From assembly GCA_035048485.1 (NCBI GenBank), contig CM068592.1:34038501-34102500 (forward strand): DNA of 64,000 nt, given 5' to 3'. The notes under the pieces were generated by a model that did not search any database, was not told where the DNA came from, and saw only the letters and a list, made by a program, of their open reading frames with translations. The translations under genes were made by a program, and so were the position numbers. Within the stretch, counting starts at the first letter, position 1, and each line of letters begins with the position of its first letter. Positions 36,677 through 49,124 of this stretch are shown piece after piece. The stretch comes from Pteria penguin (Eukaryota; Mollusca; Bivalvia; Pterioida; Pteriidae).

Positions 36677-37749
36677 CGCAGTACATTGAGAGGACATCCA
36701 TTGTAATGTATAATACGTCAAATAAGTCATTACAACATTGATTTAATGTAATGTTTCTAAATGCATTATCGGTATCCGTATTAGATAAACCAGTAAAATA
36801 TGGAGTGCAAAGTATCTATCGGAACTTCCGGGATGCTTTCAGTTGTTACACGCCATCTGATTCATTCCGCATGACCTTAATCTATTCTGTAAAGCATCTC
36901 AGACATCTATAAAACACAGCTATTTCTGATTAAATCATTTGAGTGATTGTAAAACAAGAAATTTAATTCCGTTTGGATTGCATGAGGTGATGCCATTTCA
37001 TGTAAAATTGGGAAATGCATTTTCTGACATAAAGGGATAATCAGATACATTTTATTAACGTTAGTAGGTGCAGCCGTCTCTGAATATTTTAATGTTGTGT
37101 AATGCTCTAAGGTAACGCATTTCTATACTACTAATAATATTTCTTACATTGATACAAAACCAAAGTTCTTTTATCTCGGGCCATTTTAATTAGACGATTT
37201 ATCTGGTCTTGTTTTTCAGGTACTGAAGGCGGAAATGAAAAAGAATGGTGTAAAAGTTTTGCAATGACTGTTTATTCGATTAAATTTTCTCGTTTTTCCG
37301 GTTAATGCTTTTACACCGCATGAAGTATAACGTATTTTCATCACTCCTCTAGAAAAATTCGAAATTTGTGAGCAAACAATATTCAAAGAATTTACTTGTA
37401 ACATTATATGAAACACAGCCGTATTGACAGGTGGGTTGATGTGTGCCTCCTATAACTAATATACTGATAGTGTGCTCTATATATAAATCCCATGACAAAC
37501 CTATTTTTGTCCGTCTCGAATCTTGACTGCGTTTATTTCTTTCAGAGTAATGGATTCTCCAAAGTTTCTTTCTAATATGGGAATTTTGAAGAACATTTTC
37601 ACCACAAAACATTCCAGAGTAAAAGGTTAATTTTGTTCACACTTGGTACAGGGAGAATTTCAGAAAATTTCGAAAATAGATTTAGTTCAGGGAGTGGTGA
37701 CAAGTTTCGACAAAAGTCAAGTATTAGAGCATATTTCAAAATGGCAAGT

Positions 37750-38758
37750 TATCAAAAATATCTTCACTATGTCCTTAAGGTGGGTCCATACTCCAAATGT
37801 AACATATATGCTATCAGTATCTTCCCAAAGCAGATAGTACTTGGCTCCTCTTTTAGATCAGATGTATTCAATAATTTATCTTTGTATGTTCCTAGGGGCA
37901 GGCGTGGTGTAGTGGTTAAGCGCTTGGCTTGCGGCGCAGACGATCCGGGTTCGATTCCCGGGTTGCGCCACTGTATAAGAGGTTGGTAACCTCCTGCTTC
38001 CATGTCGCGATATAACTGAAATATTGTTGAAAGCGACGTAAAACACCAATCAACCAACCAACCAACCAATTGTATGTTCCCTCGTCTTTATTCACCATGT
38101 GAATGCAATGTGTTTCACCGTCAACCACGCACAAAGTGTCTTGAATAAGAGTTAATCCCCCTATTTTTCCAGGAAATGTAGTGTGCCAAAGGGGTGTTCC
38201 GTCGAGCAACAAACATCAAACTCCTCGACCCTCTTCTCTACATGGGATATAAATACGGTGATTGTCCATTTCAATTTCAAGTCAAACATTAATGCGTTTT
38301 CCGAAAGCTTCTTTGATTGGGATAGAATTTTTTAGATTTCCGTTATCATCTAAAATCGATATAATGTTTACAAAGCTGTGTAAAACAGCGAAGTATTCAC
38401 CGTTAAAACTTATATCATCTGCATCGTGTTCGACTTCATATTCATCTTCCAACCGGATGATATTCTGATCCCAAACTGTCCATAAATAAATGTCTCGATC
38501 CCAACAACATGTCGCAAAATTATTGCCGATCATTTCCGTCAATCCCATAGTATATTGTGGATCTTAAACGGAAGTGATGTACTTTCTCTAATTGTCATAA
38601 AGTTTGAGTACATTGTTTTGTTTATCAGCCACTACCACATTACGTGACGGTAGAGGAATGATGCCTGTGACGCGGTTGTCATTTTTGTCTTGTTTACACT
38701 TTACACACGTGAACAATATGCGCTCCTTTGCTGATATAATCGGTCTGTCAGACATGGC
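37750..38758 (-). pseudogene. NHL-like beta-propeller, copy C (broken, SINE inside)
   Basis: Collinear with copy A but interrupted by a 177-bp SINE (37893-38069) in the region of the last blades. A nonsense codon TAA at 38564-38566 replaces the GAA of the VEDPQY segment. Further shifts separate the N-terminal part (right of 38600) from the middle (38282-38548). Blade motifs IYLWTVWDQNIIRLEDEYEV and DGTPLWHTTF are still clear. It cannot make the full propeller. Confidence 0.9.
37893..38069 (+). mobile_element. Second SINE family, inserted in copy C
   Basis: tRNA-like head with A-box-like TGGTGTAGTGGTTAAG and a perfect B-box, GGTTCGATTCC. A short body with GAAATATTGTTGAAAGCGACG follows, and the tail is (CCAA)n. 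The target duplication TTGTATGTTCC is at 37882-37892 and 38070-38080. The head and tail differ from the 5272 family. Confidence 0.92.
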
Positions 38759-39018
38759 GAAACAACGATTTCGAAATATTCTGAAAGAGTTTGTGAGTGA
38801 GGAATCTACGCATTTAAAACATTTATTTCGTGAAAAGCAGGGTACAAACCACAGTAGAGGCGGAAAACGAATTGTCGGAATAAGAATATTTATTTCTCAG
38901 CACTTTTATTTCAATAGTAGAGAGATTATATATCAAATTGATATTAAAAAAGATGTGATGTAATATTATAAAGTGTTGAAATCAATCGATCTAAATCCAT
39001 AATTACAGTGAATTCATA

Positions 39019-39975
39019 CAGTAAAATACGAATAATAAGAACACGCATACTACGAATTCATGCTTATAACGAAGTAATGTGAAATCCCCGGCAAATTTCC
39101 TTCATATTCATACCAAGATATGCAAGTTTTGGCGAATTCACGGCTATTGCGAACCCATTTTTAAGTCCCCAAACGTAAAATTGCTTTATAAACGCCATCT
39201 TTGTAGCGAAGTAGATAATTACTGACCAAACAATCACATAAATAAAATACCGAGGATTACCGAGCTCACTTGTAATGTGTTTGTTTTAACAGTTCAAGTA
39301 CGTGCCTATGGGTATGATTTGTAATTAATTATTTGAGGTGAAAAGGATTGTAGTCAGTTGTACATGATGTCCGGACTCAAGAGGAAGGCGATTTCAATCG
39401 AAACAAAGTATGAAATTATACAGGCCGATGATAAAGCGGACCGACAAAAGAATTTGCTGCATCATTTGACATATTACCAAATTCTCTTGGTACAATTCTT
39501 TAGAATAGAGAAAGCATTATTAAAAACTACGAAACCTCTAATGTATCTCCGTCTCGGAAACGACATCGCTCCGGATAACATTATTCCGTGTAAGCTGCCG
39601 TATTTAAGTGGTTTACAGAAAAACCTTCGGCAAACCTACCAATATCTGGACATATCGTGTCAAAGTCGGATGAACTGGCCCAAAAGATCAGCAATAAAAC
39701 CTTTAAAAGCAATACGGAGTGGGGACTTTTTTGCTATTTAAGTTGTATATATGGATCAAGTTTACAGTTTATTAGTATTAATTATACCGAATACAAGTTG
39801 TGAATTGTATCAAAAGTTACTTGAGATGACAAAGTTTTCTTAATATTTATTAACACGAATATTACGAAGTTTTCATACAGTTTTGATAAAATTCGTTATA
39901 TGCATAGTACGAATTATGTTTATAGCGAACTAAATCTCGGTGTCCCTTGGAATTCGTTATAACAGTGTTTTACTG
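39019..39975 (+). mobile_element. Tigger/pogo-like element, internally deleted
   Basis: It starts CAGTAAAATACG and ends GTGTTTTACTG. TA lies on both sides (39017-39018 and 39976-39977), the usual pogo/Tigger target. The same place in unit B (near 30915) is an empty site, reading GAATTTATTATACAATAG. The interior has a decayed transposase 5' part, listed separately. The element is 957 bp, shorter than autonomous members of over 2 kb. Confidence 0.85.
39364..39745 (+). pseudogene. Tigger/pogo transposase DNA-binding part, decayed
   Basis: The frame begins MSGLKRKAISIETKYEIIQA, which fits the first helix-turn-helix (CENP-B N-terminal, psq-like) of pogo-type transposases. Pieces of the second, CENP-B-type HTH (for example KSDELAQKI and FKSNTEW) follow in another frame near 39662-39725. 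The DDE catalytic domain is absent. Frameshifts lie after about residue 30. Confidence 0.7.
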
Positions 39976-40029
39976 TAATACAATAAATGATATACATTTC
40001 CTAATTTAACAGTGAAGTAAGTTTAATAA

Positions 40030-40450
40030 AACAGAATATATATATATTGAATGTAATAATTTTAATTCAGCGCGGAAGATTTACAAATTTTATTTTGTCT
40101 TTAATAAACTTAGAGGTTTTCTCAAAATAGTATGTTTTTGAGATTGAAAGAGGTATCTAAATTTCAATGTATTTAGACTTTTTAATACTAAATCATAAAA
40201 TTTACCTTTCTTAAAAACGACAATGCTTTACATTCGAAAATATAATGAAATTCATAGCCAAACATATTACATGCAGTACAATTTCTTCTATTTTTATCAA
40301 CATTAGACCATCTTCCAACTCCCTATCGGTAATCTATGGTTGGAAGTTCTAAATTTACAGAATTCTATTCTCTTACTTCTGTCCAACAAATCTTATTAAA
40401 GTTCAAAATCAACTTTCTCCTTATAAATATGATATCATGTACTTTTTGAT
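40030..40450 (-). mobile_element. LINE 3' fragment, unit C copy
   Basis: Homologous to 31190-31520 in unit B, with more lesions. It retains complements of the RTSNHRLPI segment and the Cys-rich segment, in broken frames. Confidence 0.6.
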
Positions 40451-41269
40451 GAATAAAACATATCGCTAAACCACATTGTATAAACTGTTCTGTTTACATA
40501 CGCTTAATCACTACACTATGTCTTTCTTTATTTTGTTTGTTTCGTTTTGTTTTTGTTTTTCTTTTTGATATTTTGGGTTTGGTTCTTTGGTTGTTATGCC
40601 ATACCAAGGCCATTCCACTTACGAGGTAAAACTCGTTATCTCAAAGTGATTTGAGATGAAATTCCATTTCTCTAAAAGTCAAGTCCATTACCCGAATAAT
40701 TACTTTCATATTCTGTACTATTTTACGCTACAACAGTTTAGTCGAAAGCAGTTAAGTAGAAACTCCTCTTACGTCGAAGTAATTTTGCATTTACAAGACA
40801 TTGTTTTCTATGCATGTTTACACCTTATCTCGAAATGTCATTGTCTGTATAAACAAAAGGAGAGAGCTGATAATTTAATGCCATAACACTTATACCTAAT
40901 GACCTTAATTGTTGTCGATTTGATACATAATTGAAAACCACTTGCCTTTTGTATTTTAATATTTTTTTAACTCATTACATTTAAAGGTATTGATATATTG
41001 ACGAACACTGCTGGCAGCTTGTGAATTTGAAAATAGGAAATCGCTGATAATATGGCCCCCATGACTAGACTACAGATACCACAGCGACACTCAGAAGATA
41101 GATGTACACACTTCCATGCGATTATTATTCAGTAAAGGTCTAGTTCTGGTAATTTTGTATAACTTGAAGTACTTTCATTACAATATGCTGTCATGCTATT
41201 TGCTTGCATTAGATAAAATATTATTGACAAAAGTGAAGGTAATGCACCAGGTATAATTATGTACATATA

Positions 41270-41528
41270 GTTTGTTCGATTATTCTTCGTTCCTCTACGA
41301 TTATTTCATGTATATTGTGACTTCTTATGCATTGAAATTTATACCTTAGCAACAGACCAACTCGAAGCAGTGATGGATTTTTTACGTGCCAAGTCTATTG
41401 TGACACGGGACCTCGGCTTTTACTGTCTTACCCGAAAATCAGGACATCGGTTTGCCCGCCGTGGGAGTTGAACCCAAAATGTTTCGGTCCGGAGCCGAAC
41501 ATCTCATTCTTTAAGCCACACTGGCTTT
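41270..41528 (-). repeat. Truncated SINE in unit C
   Basis: Orthologous to the SINE piece at 32440. It contains ACGGGACCTCGGCTTTTACT and the B-box complement GAGTTGAACCC. Confidence 0.7.
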
Positions 41529-42479
41529 CAAGTACAGAAGAATTTCCGATAAATATCACGTTAATTTCGGTTAAACCGAGGTATTTACTCTGGTCCCGCC
41601 GACTTCGACATAATGCAACCATTTGGGTTATGCCTGCAGCTTTCCTTATAGGGTACAAATGATATACATAGTAAGACTGTAAACCTTTTGGACTACGGTG
41701 TCACGACAAAAGATAAATATGGATTCTTTTTTTTTACATGGGCAGTTTTGATCCTCGGTCAGAGTAAGCGTTTTAGTCTTTGTATTGTAACGATATGCCC
41801 TTTTTGGCCTGTTTATCTTAAGCATTTGTTAATTAATGCGTTATCCTTGAAATTGATTATCAATAATAAATATAAGGAGAAGCATACATATCTTAATTTG
41901 TTGACAATATCCGCATTTCAATTAGTACTTATGTCTCTGCAGTGACAAAGCCGATACTGTAAGAATATTTGCAGAACACACCAAAGTGACTTAAATCGCT
42001 AAAGACCAATCGAAGGACAATTTATACACGAAGGAGATGCCTTTACTTTAAGAATAATTTACAAGTTCTTATCTTAGAAAATTTGAAGTCTATATTTCGA
42101 GTCACTATAGACGTATATAGAGATTGTAAAACATATGATTGAGAGATTGTCCCTAACCTGCTGACCACTACGTATGTGATATATAATAAATTTGGCGTGT
42201 GTAAAAGTGTCTCTGTTGTATTCTGTATTGTTATTACAAATGACAAAACATTTATGTCTATACTTTAGTTGATGAAATCTATTCATATTCCCTCCTATTC
42301 ACATGTATTTCAAATTATGATCTTATAATAATCCATATATGTCCCTTTGGTACTTCTTCGTTTTTAACTTCTTGTTACAAGAAAACAAGGAAACTTGCGT
42401 TAATTATTTTCAAAAAGAGAAACTCTAGTAAAACATGTATGATCTAAATTATGGTAATATATTTTGTATATGAATGTAC

Positions 42480-42667
42480 AATACCTACATGTTGGCCTGT
42501 CTTGGGTTTTCACCATTTCATAAATACTTCCTCAAAGAGCGTTTTCCACGTAATTTACATCATACTTACAGGTGATCGACAGGTAAATAGATACACGTGG
42601 TTTGACCTTTCGGGTAATGAAAATTAACATAACGAAAATAGGCGTGGCTTCATGCGCACAGATTCTG
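42480..42667 (-). promoter_or_regulatory. Presumed promoter and first exon of copy C
   Basis: Same as the unit B block (donor CAT|GTAGGTATTG, TATTTATG). The upstream part is cut off by the deletion at about 42667, where GATTCTG joins directly to the SINE fragment. Confidence 0.35.
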
Positions 42668-42812
42668 ATTATTGTTTTACACCATTTTATGAGTATTTCA
42701 CGTATATGGTGAAGGTATCTTCCACGATACGTTGTCTAGAAATTAATACATTGGCAACCCGGACCCACCTCAAGAAGTGAAGAATCTTTTACGTGTCACG
42801 TCATTTAATATA
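42668..42812 (-). repeat. SINE 3' fragment, unit C
   Basis: Copy of 33945-34090, in the same inverted orientation. Confidence 0.6.
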
Positions 42813-43602
42813 AAGTGTTACTTATACCTACTGTTATTTGTTTTTTTTACGCCACAACAAGAGTATTTGGCATGTTAGTCTGATTAGAAAGTGAAATGTC
42901 TTAACAAGTAAACATCCATGAGAACCCGATTTCGGTCGTAGAATAACTTATTAAGTTATTCAAACTTACATTTGCTTACAGCAGCCCTGTACAAATCATG
43001 GATTGTGCAAAGTTGCATTGCCACGGAAGAAAAAGTATATGCCTTTGCTCAATGTTTCCCTCCTTTTGTCTTTAATGGAAACTCTTTCTTATTGGGCAAA
43101 GTAATGTCCAGTGATAGTGCTTCCAGCACGTTTAGTAGCAATGAACAGGACGTTTATTAGAATTTCAAAACACAGTGGCTATGACTTCTGACTATCTGAT
43201 GTCTTTATGCCTTCCTAGAAGATCCAATGACAGATTACTTGGTTTTTTTTAATGGACACACTTTTTCAAACAAATTATCCTGGAAATTTAAGGTAGAAGA
43301 AGCTGTGTATAATGTCCAACACTATTTACGGACCTTGTGTATGTCTTTTGACTGTGACTTTGAGAGATTTATCGATATCTTTTCATCGAGTCCATATCAA
43401 CCATATTAAATTTGGTTTAATCGGTTCTCTCATACTAACATAACTACTGCAAATATCCTATGCTAACCAGCTCGAAAGAATGTCGCAGAACTCTCATTTA
43501 CTATTTATTGGATAGAATAATATTTTTCCGGATTTTTTCTAATTTAATAAATATGGTAAAGTGAGCGATACATGCCGTCTTGTGCCACTTATTTTCAGCA
43601 TT

Positions 43603-44080
43603 CTGAGGGCTAAGCGACTTTCAGTTAAGCTGCTCAACCAGGGTTATATATGTGCTAGACTAGCATCGTCACTGAGAAGTTCTACGGTCGTTACGAGACT
43701 CTTATTACTCCATATGATATCTCGTTATCCAGACTTTTAAATGATATTCTGGACTGAGACCGATTCCGATCACTTTACACAGATTTGACACCTTCTATAC
43801 TAGAAGGTTACCTACTTCGACTTCTCCATATATAGATACATATGGAATTCACATGATTTAACTCTTTCTACGGGGTATATGTGACGGGTGTTGCTAGCAA
43901 GCAGGAGATGCTCACTCTCCCCGGGCACCTGATCTCACTCCATCACAGGGGTTCACATATGCTCTTCAAGTAGACATATTTTGTTATTTTCCATTTGTTT
44001 TTCATTTTCACTGATTTTGTATGTCCTATGGTTTCATGATTTTTGGACTTGTGGTTTGGATTTATCCATCATCTTTACAT
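43603..44080 (+). mobile_element. Insertion specific to unit C
   Basis: Unit B reads TTTTCAGCATTTGACAG without interruption near 34880-34895. Unit C has about 480 extra bases there, with CATT at both edges. The right half matches 11584-11790. It has no coding content and ends with CATCATCTTTACATT as the other copy does. Confidence 0.7.
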
Positions 44081-44622
44081 TTGACAGTCAACATGTTTTG
44101 GTCATACGTTTGCGTAATTGTATCTCATGGGCAAAGACAAACGTGTGGATGATTCAGATTGTATAAACATGACTAATGAGGTTCATTCTCAAACGCTGAG
44201 AAGATCCAGACAGGTGATTTCACATGCTGTTTACCCCTTGGGTTTCTAAGTAAATCTTACTTTTCAATGATTTGTTTTACTATGACTATGTCTAAAGTGA
44301 GAAAATAATTAAGGATATGACATCTACGTGTACTAGCTATGATTTCTGCATTAGAACACTTCTGCTTGAGTTAAGTTTATAATTTATTATACAAATGACA
44401 AAGGTTTTTTTTAAGTATATAGAATCAGAACCCTGTAATAAAATGTAAATACAATAAATATATAATACAATGCTTAATTAATATCTTGTTTATAAATCCT
44501 TGATTTTATAATGGTTTTTTTTTTTTCATAAATAAAATTAAACTGTCAAACTTAAAGATCTATTTTTGAACGTTTTACAATAGAATAAATCAAAGTGAAA
44601 AGTAATTCACTTCAGTATATTC

Positions 44623-44910
44623 TCAAAGTAAATGTCTTGATAAGGACAGATTGATACTTTGATTGGTAACGGAGGCGTAAGGAGCATTCAGTGACATTAG
44701 AGGAGCATTCAGTGACATTAGAGGAGGAATCCGTATATTCCATGTTTTATACAGGTTTGCATTCTGACCATATCCAAACCCAATAAGGTCAGAATCAACG
44801 CCAAATGTTGGGGAATTTGGTAAGTTCTTTCTGATTTGATCCCTTAATCGATAAGTCAAGGAATGTCCACCTGTACATTGTGGCGGTAATACAACACTAG
44901 TCTTCCACAT
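44623..44910 (-). other. Open frame retained in array tail, unit C copy
   Basis: Nearly identical to 35428-35715; see that entry. No family recognised. Confidence 0.25.
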
Positions 44911-45467
44911 TTTACCTCAAGATGCAGAGCCAGATTAGCGTTCGGTACATGTATGAAAGTGGTAGAGGTCGTGTTTTCCTGTTTGATGCATGCTGGGACA
45001 TACAACCAGAATCTGTCACCAGGAAGGGTTTTGTTACAGTTCTGTAGCAGCTCATTACGAAGGTTTTGACAAGGTACAAATATTAGATATCCACATTCAG
45101 TACCGCTGTGAGGAAAAATAAAAATAAATAAAATAGAAATTGAAAACGGAGCAATTGAAAAGATAAAACGTTGAAATGAAACTGGAGTTACTGGATTGAC
45201 ATTTTATGGGATAGATTTGTATTTTATGGGATAGATTGGTATTTTATGGGAAAGATTGGTATTTTAGCACAGTATTAGTAATGATAAGGAATCTCTTATA
45301 ACGCATTACCTGGAAAAATGTAAAAGAATAGCTTCGGTAGATTGTTTATTTGTGATATTTTCGGAACCATAGACATTCGGTAAGCAATGAATGTCTGGAA
45401 TGCCAGGTTAGGAATATACTACGGAATCAGCATTCTAGATCCACATAGCTAGGGAATTCCGCGGTGT

Positions 45468-45874
45468 ACCAAATAACCCTGAGTAGAGTCATGTAAGCGT
45501 TCTGGCTACCCTCAGTCCTGCTCGGGTTGAAAACCCTAGGCTTCTGAGTGGATATAAATGCTAGGTTCATCTTTTTGACTGAAATGCTATTTATGGTCTA
45601 TCTGTTGACAGGTGACAATATTAAAATTTATGTAATGGGTCAGTATTTTTCATATCAAGAGTCAAGGTATTTTCAGCGATCACATTTTCTGCGGACTGAG
45701 GGTAAGTTTAAAGGAGGCAAATTTTGAAAATGAAAAGCCACGGTGAGGTATAGTTTTTCTGGTGTTTTTCTTTAGTGGGAGACCTATCTGTTTATTGAAA
45801 TGTAAAAGAAGCTTCAAATGATCCTCTTTTATATAGAAACTTCTCCATTCATTAACATGTAGCCCTATGTAGCG
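45468..45874. mobile_element. MITE insertion in unit C tail
   Basis: Nearly identical to 36274-36676. Confidence 0.65.
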
Positions 45875-46260
45875 CAGTACATTGAGAGGACATCCATTGT
45901 AATGTATAATACGTCAAATAAGCCATTACAACGTTGATTTAATGTAATATTTCCAAGCGCATTATCAGTATTCATATTCATATCAAGTACAATATGGAGT
46001 GCGGTCTTCACATCTATTGAAACTTCTTGGATGCTTTCAGTTAATACACATCATCTGATTTATTAACTTATGTAAAACATAGTTCCGCTGTGGGTTAAAC
46101 GTTGAACAATACATTGCGAGGACCTTCATTGTAATGTATAATACGACAAATAAACTAATACAACATTGAATTAATGTAATATTTCTAAGTGCATTATCAG
46201 TATTCGTATTAGCTAAACCAGTAGAACCTATTGGAACTTCTTGGATGCTTTCAGTTGTTA
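45875..46260 (+). repeat. Local tandem duplication in array tail
   Basis: The segment with ATTGTAATGTATAATACG, then AATAAACTAATACAACATTG or a close variant, and CATTATCAGTATTC occurs twice (from about 45893 and from about 46130). The same doubled arrangement is at 59870-60200. Confidence 0.7.
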
Positions 46261-46630
46261 CACATTCACATCTTTCTTGTTAATGCTTTAAAACCACTTG
46301 AAGTTCTTGCCAAGGTTTTATATTTGAATCATTTCTCATTAAAAAACCTAAATACGTGAGCAAGTAAATTTCAAGGAATTTACGTTTTAGATTATATAAA
46401 GCACAACCGTATTGACTGGTGGGTTGATGTTTGCCTCATACAGCTCCATCTGGTAGTATATCCTAATTTCTTATTTGGAATCGTTACTTAGTCATGACTG
46501 AACTTTCAATTTTGTACATTGTCCCACCCACCCAACAGACACACATACAAAGTGCTCTATATGGACCCTTGACAAACATGTTATTAACAGGGTTTATTTA
46601 TTTCAGAGTAGTTGATCCTCCAATGTTTAA

Positions 46631-47182
46631 AGCTGTATACCCTATGTTCGCATATTATGGGTAAATTTATTCTAAACTGTTTTGATCATATATATAAGCC
46701 TACAACATATTTTAAAAATGCCCTTGCAAATGTTGTGATCAAATTCGTCGTGTTAAGTGAGATACGGCTGTGTAAAACGCGATGTTTTTAAACAGAATGT
46801 TTACAACCAACTTATCACATGATCTAATTTGGAAGCCGTATCATGGAGGGCGAGGTAAATAAACTTGACGAGTAACTTTGAAAATCTGCATTCAAGTCTG
46901 CTAAAGTTAGTATTTACTGAAATTGTTTTCTTTTTGAGTCTCTCTTCGTCGTATTTGTTTCGATTACACTGCGCATGCGCGAAGTCAGGTTACAGTTGTA
47001 TTTATGGAATACCCTCTTTATTTACGAAGTATGTTCTTTTTATTTCGATATCTCCGAAGGTTTGAAGCAAGAAAAACTGTTATTAACGCAAAAGTGATAT
47101 CTTCAGCTATACGAGAAATGTATAGTTTTTGTTTTATATGCTTTAATTTTTGAAATTATACCGAATTGTAGAGTATACAACT
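46631..47182 (+). mobile_element. TTAA-flanked MITE, unit D copy
   Basis: TTAA at 46627-46630 and 47183-47186, with ends AGCTGTATACCCTA and TAGAGTATACAACT. Homologous sites in units B (29638) and C (37561) read AATGTTTCTTTCTAATATG or similar without the element. It lies just downstream of copy D. Confidence 0.85.
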
Positions 47183-47397
47183 TTAATGTTGTTTTTTCTA
47201 ATATGAGCATTCTGAATGTAAAATACGAAAGTGAAGTACATTTTCACCACAAATATTCTAGAGGAAAACTTCAATTTTGTTCACACTTGGTACGTAGAGA
47301 ATTTTAGAAAATTACGAAAGTAGATTTAGTTTAGCATTTGATGAGAACTTTTGGAAAAAAGTATATTTCATCGAATATTTGATCAGGTATCTAAATA

Positions 47398-48219
47398 TCA
47401 ATTTAACAAAAACATCTTCACGTTGTCCTTCAGGTCGGTCCACACTCCAAATGTAATATATATGCTATCGCTAGTTTTCCCATAGCAAATAGTACTTGGC
47501 TCCCCTTTTAGATCAAATGCGTTCAATAATTCATCTATGTATTGCCCTTTGTCTTTATGCACCATGTTAATGCAATGTGCTTCAACGTCAACTATGCACA
47601 AAATATCTTGAATGAGAGTTAATCCCCCTGTTTTTCCAAGACATTTAGTGTGCCAAAGGGGTGTACCGTCGAGGAACAAACATAAAACTCCTTGACTAAC
47701 TTCCACACACGGAATATAAATTCGGTGATCGTCCATTTCTATTCCAATTCCAAAATTGATGCGTTTTCCGAAAGCTTCTTTGATGTGGATAGAATTTTTC
47801 GGATTTCCTTTATCATCTAAAATAGATATAATATTATCAAAGCGGTGTAGAACAACGAAGTATTCACCATTAAAACTTATGTCATCTGCATCATGTTTGA
47901 CTTCGTACTCGCTTTCTAACCGGATGATATTCTGATCCCGAACTGTCCATAAATAAATCATTCGATCCCAACCACATGTCGCAAAATCATTGCCGATCAA
48001 TACCGTCAATCCCATAGTATATTGTGGATTTTCAACGGAAGTGACGAACTTCCCCTCGCTGTCGTAAAGTTTGAGAGCATTGTTTTGGTAATCAGATACC
48101 ACCACATCACGTGACGAAAGGGCAATGATGCCTGTAACACCATTGTCTTTTTTGTCGTTCTCACATTTTACACTGAACGATGTTCCCTTCTTTACTGATA
48201 TAATAGTTCTGTCAGACAT
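47398..48219 (-). CDS. NHL-like beta-propeller protein, copy D (intact)
   Basis: This 273-residue protein is the same length as copy A and differs from it at about 48 residues by my hand count (about 82 percent identity). Blades are the same: VVVSDYQNNALKLYDSEGK, ATCGWDRMIYLWTVRDQNII, VVLHRFDNIISILDDKG, IYIPCVEVSQGVLCLFLDG, LCIVDVEAHCINMVHKD and ITFGVWTDLKDNVKMF. Changes fall mostly outside the core blade residues, and no insertion or deletion separates A from D. That suggests both were kept open by selection. The acceptor TTTGTGTTTCAG and the stretch up to the ATG are conserved with A, so the first exon is presumably near 50.3 kb. No other domain is present. A binding role is inferred only. 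Confidence 0.8.
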   Translation of the reverse strand: MSDRTIISVKKGTSFSVKCENDKKDNGVTGIIALSSRDVVVSDYQNNALKLYDSEGKFVTSVENPQYTMGLTVLIGNDFATCGWDRMIYLWTVRDQNIIRLESEYEVKHDADDISFNGEYFVVLHRFDNIISILDDKGNPKNSIHIKEAFGKRINFGIGIEMDDHRIYIPCVEVSQGVLCLFLDGTPLWHTKCLGKTGGLTLIQDILCIVDVEAHCINMVHKDKGQYIDELLNAFDLKGEPSTICYGKTSDSIYITFGVWTDLKDNVKMFLLN

Positions 48220-48399
48220 GGCGAAACAACTATTTTCGAAAAGTTCTGAAACACAAAGTTAATAAATATCAGAGTTTGGCGAGTCAGAAATCTACACATT
48301 TTAAAACATTTCTTTCACGAAAAGCAAGAATCAAATCTGTAGAGAAGGAATCCGAATCATCTGTATTCGCTCAATCTATACACTATGCCCTTATTTCTC

Positions 48400-48590
48400 T
48401 GTTGTTTTGTTTTTGTTTTGGGGTTGTTTTTTTTTATTTATTTTTTTTTATTTATTTATTATTTATCTAAATATTATTATTTATTTATCTATTATTGGGG
48501 GGGGGGGGGTTCGTTTTGTGTTTTTGTTCTTGTTTTTATTCATTTATTTTGATTGTTTGTTTTGTTTTGTTTTTATTGCACGCTATTGTA
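48400..48590 (+). repeat. T-rich low-complexity tract with G run
   Basis: TTTATTTA-like sequence and a run of about 11 G near 48497-48507. The overlapping plus-strand frames are compositional. Confidence 0.8.
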
Positions 48591-49124
48591 CGCTTCTATG
48601 GTTTAGTCGAAAGCAGTTAAAACTCCCCTTACGTCGATCTAATGTTGCATTTACAAGACATTCTTTTCTGTGCATTTTCACTCGTTATCTCTAAGTGTCA
48701 TGGTGTGTATAAACAAAAGGAGAGAGGTAATGACTTAAAACGCCATATCAATTATACCTAACGACCTTGATTGTTGTCGATTGAATACGTAAATGAAAAC
48801 CACTTGTCTTTTTTACTCTAATATTTTTTCAGCTCATTACGTTAAAAGATATTGTTGAAACGACGAATACTACTGGCAGCTTGTAAATTTGAAAACAGGA
48901 AGTCGCTGATAATATGACCCCCATGATTAGACTACAGATACCACAGCGACACTCAGAAGATAGATGTACAAACTTGTTTATTATTCAGTGAAATTCTAGT
49001 TCTTGTGATTTAATATGCTGTCACGCTATTTGTTTGCATTGGATGAAATATTAATGACAAAAGTCCGCATTAGTGAAAGTAATGCACCAGGTATATTTTT
49101 GTACATGTAGCTTCCTCAATGATT

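Larger units (their letters stand above)
42050..45900. repeat. Nearly identical segment shared with 33110-36700
   Basis: Units B and C match almost base for base here, including short frames and tandem repeats. Differences are mainly one deletion in C (B has about 205 extra bases near 33722-33930) and one insertion of about 480 bases in C (43603-44080). This is the youngest duplication in the array. Confidence 0.9.

Noticed and set aside
39358..39741. 127-codon frame as an intact gene
   Set aside because: Only the first part fits a pogo-type DNA-binding domain; the rest is a shifted reading of the same transposase.
48497..48508. G-run as a G-quadruplex or regulatory site
   Set aside because: A single homopolymer run in low-complexity DNA. 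The similar place in unit E lacks it.
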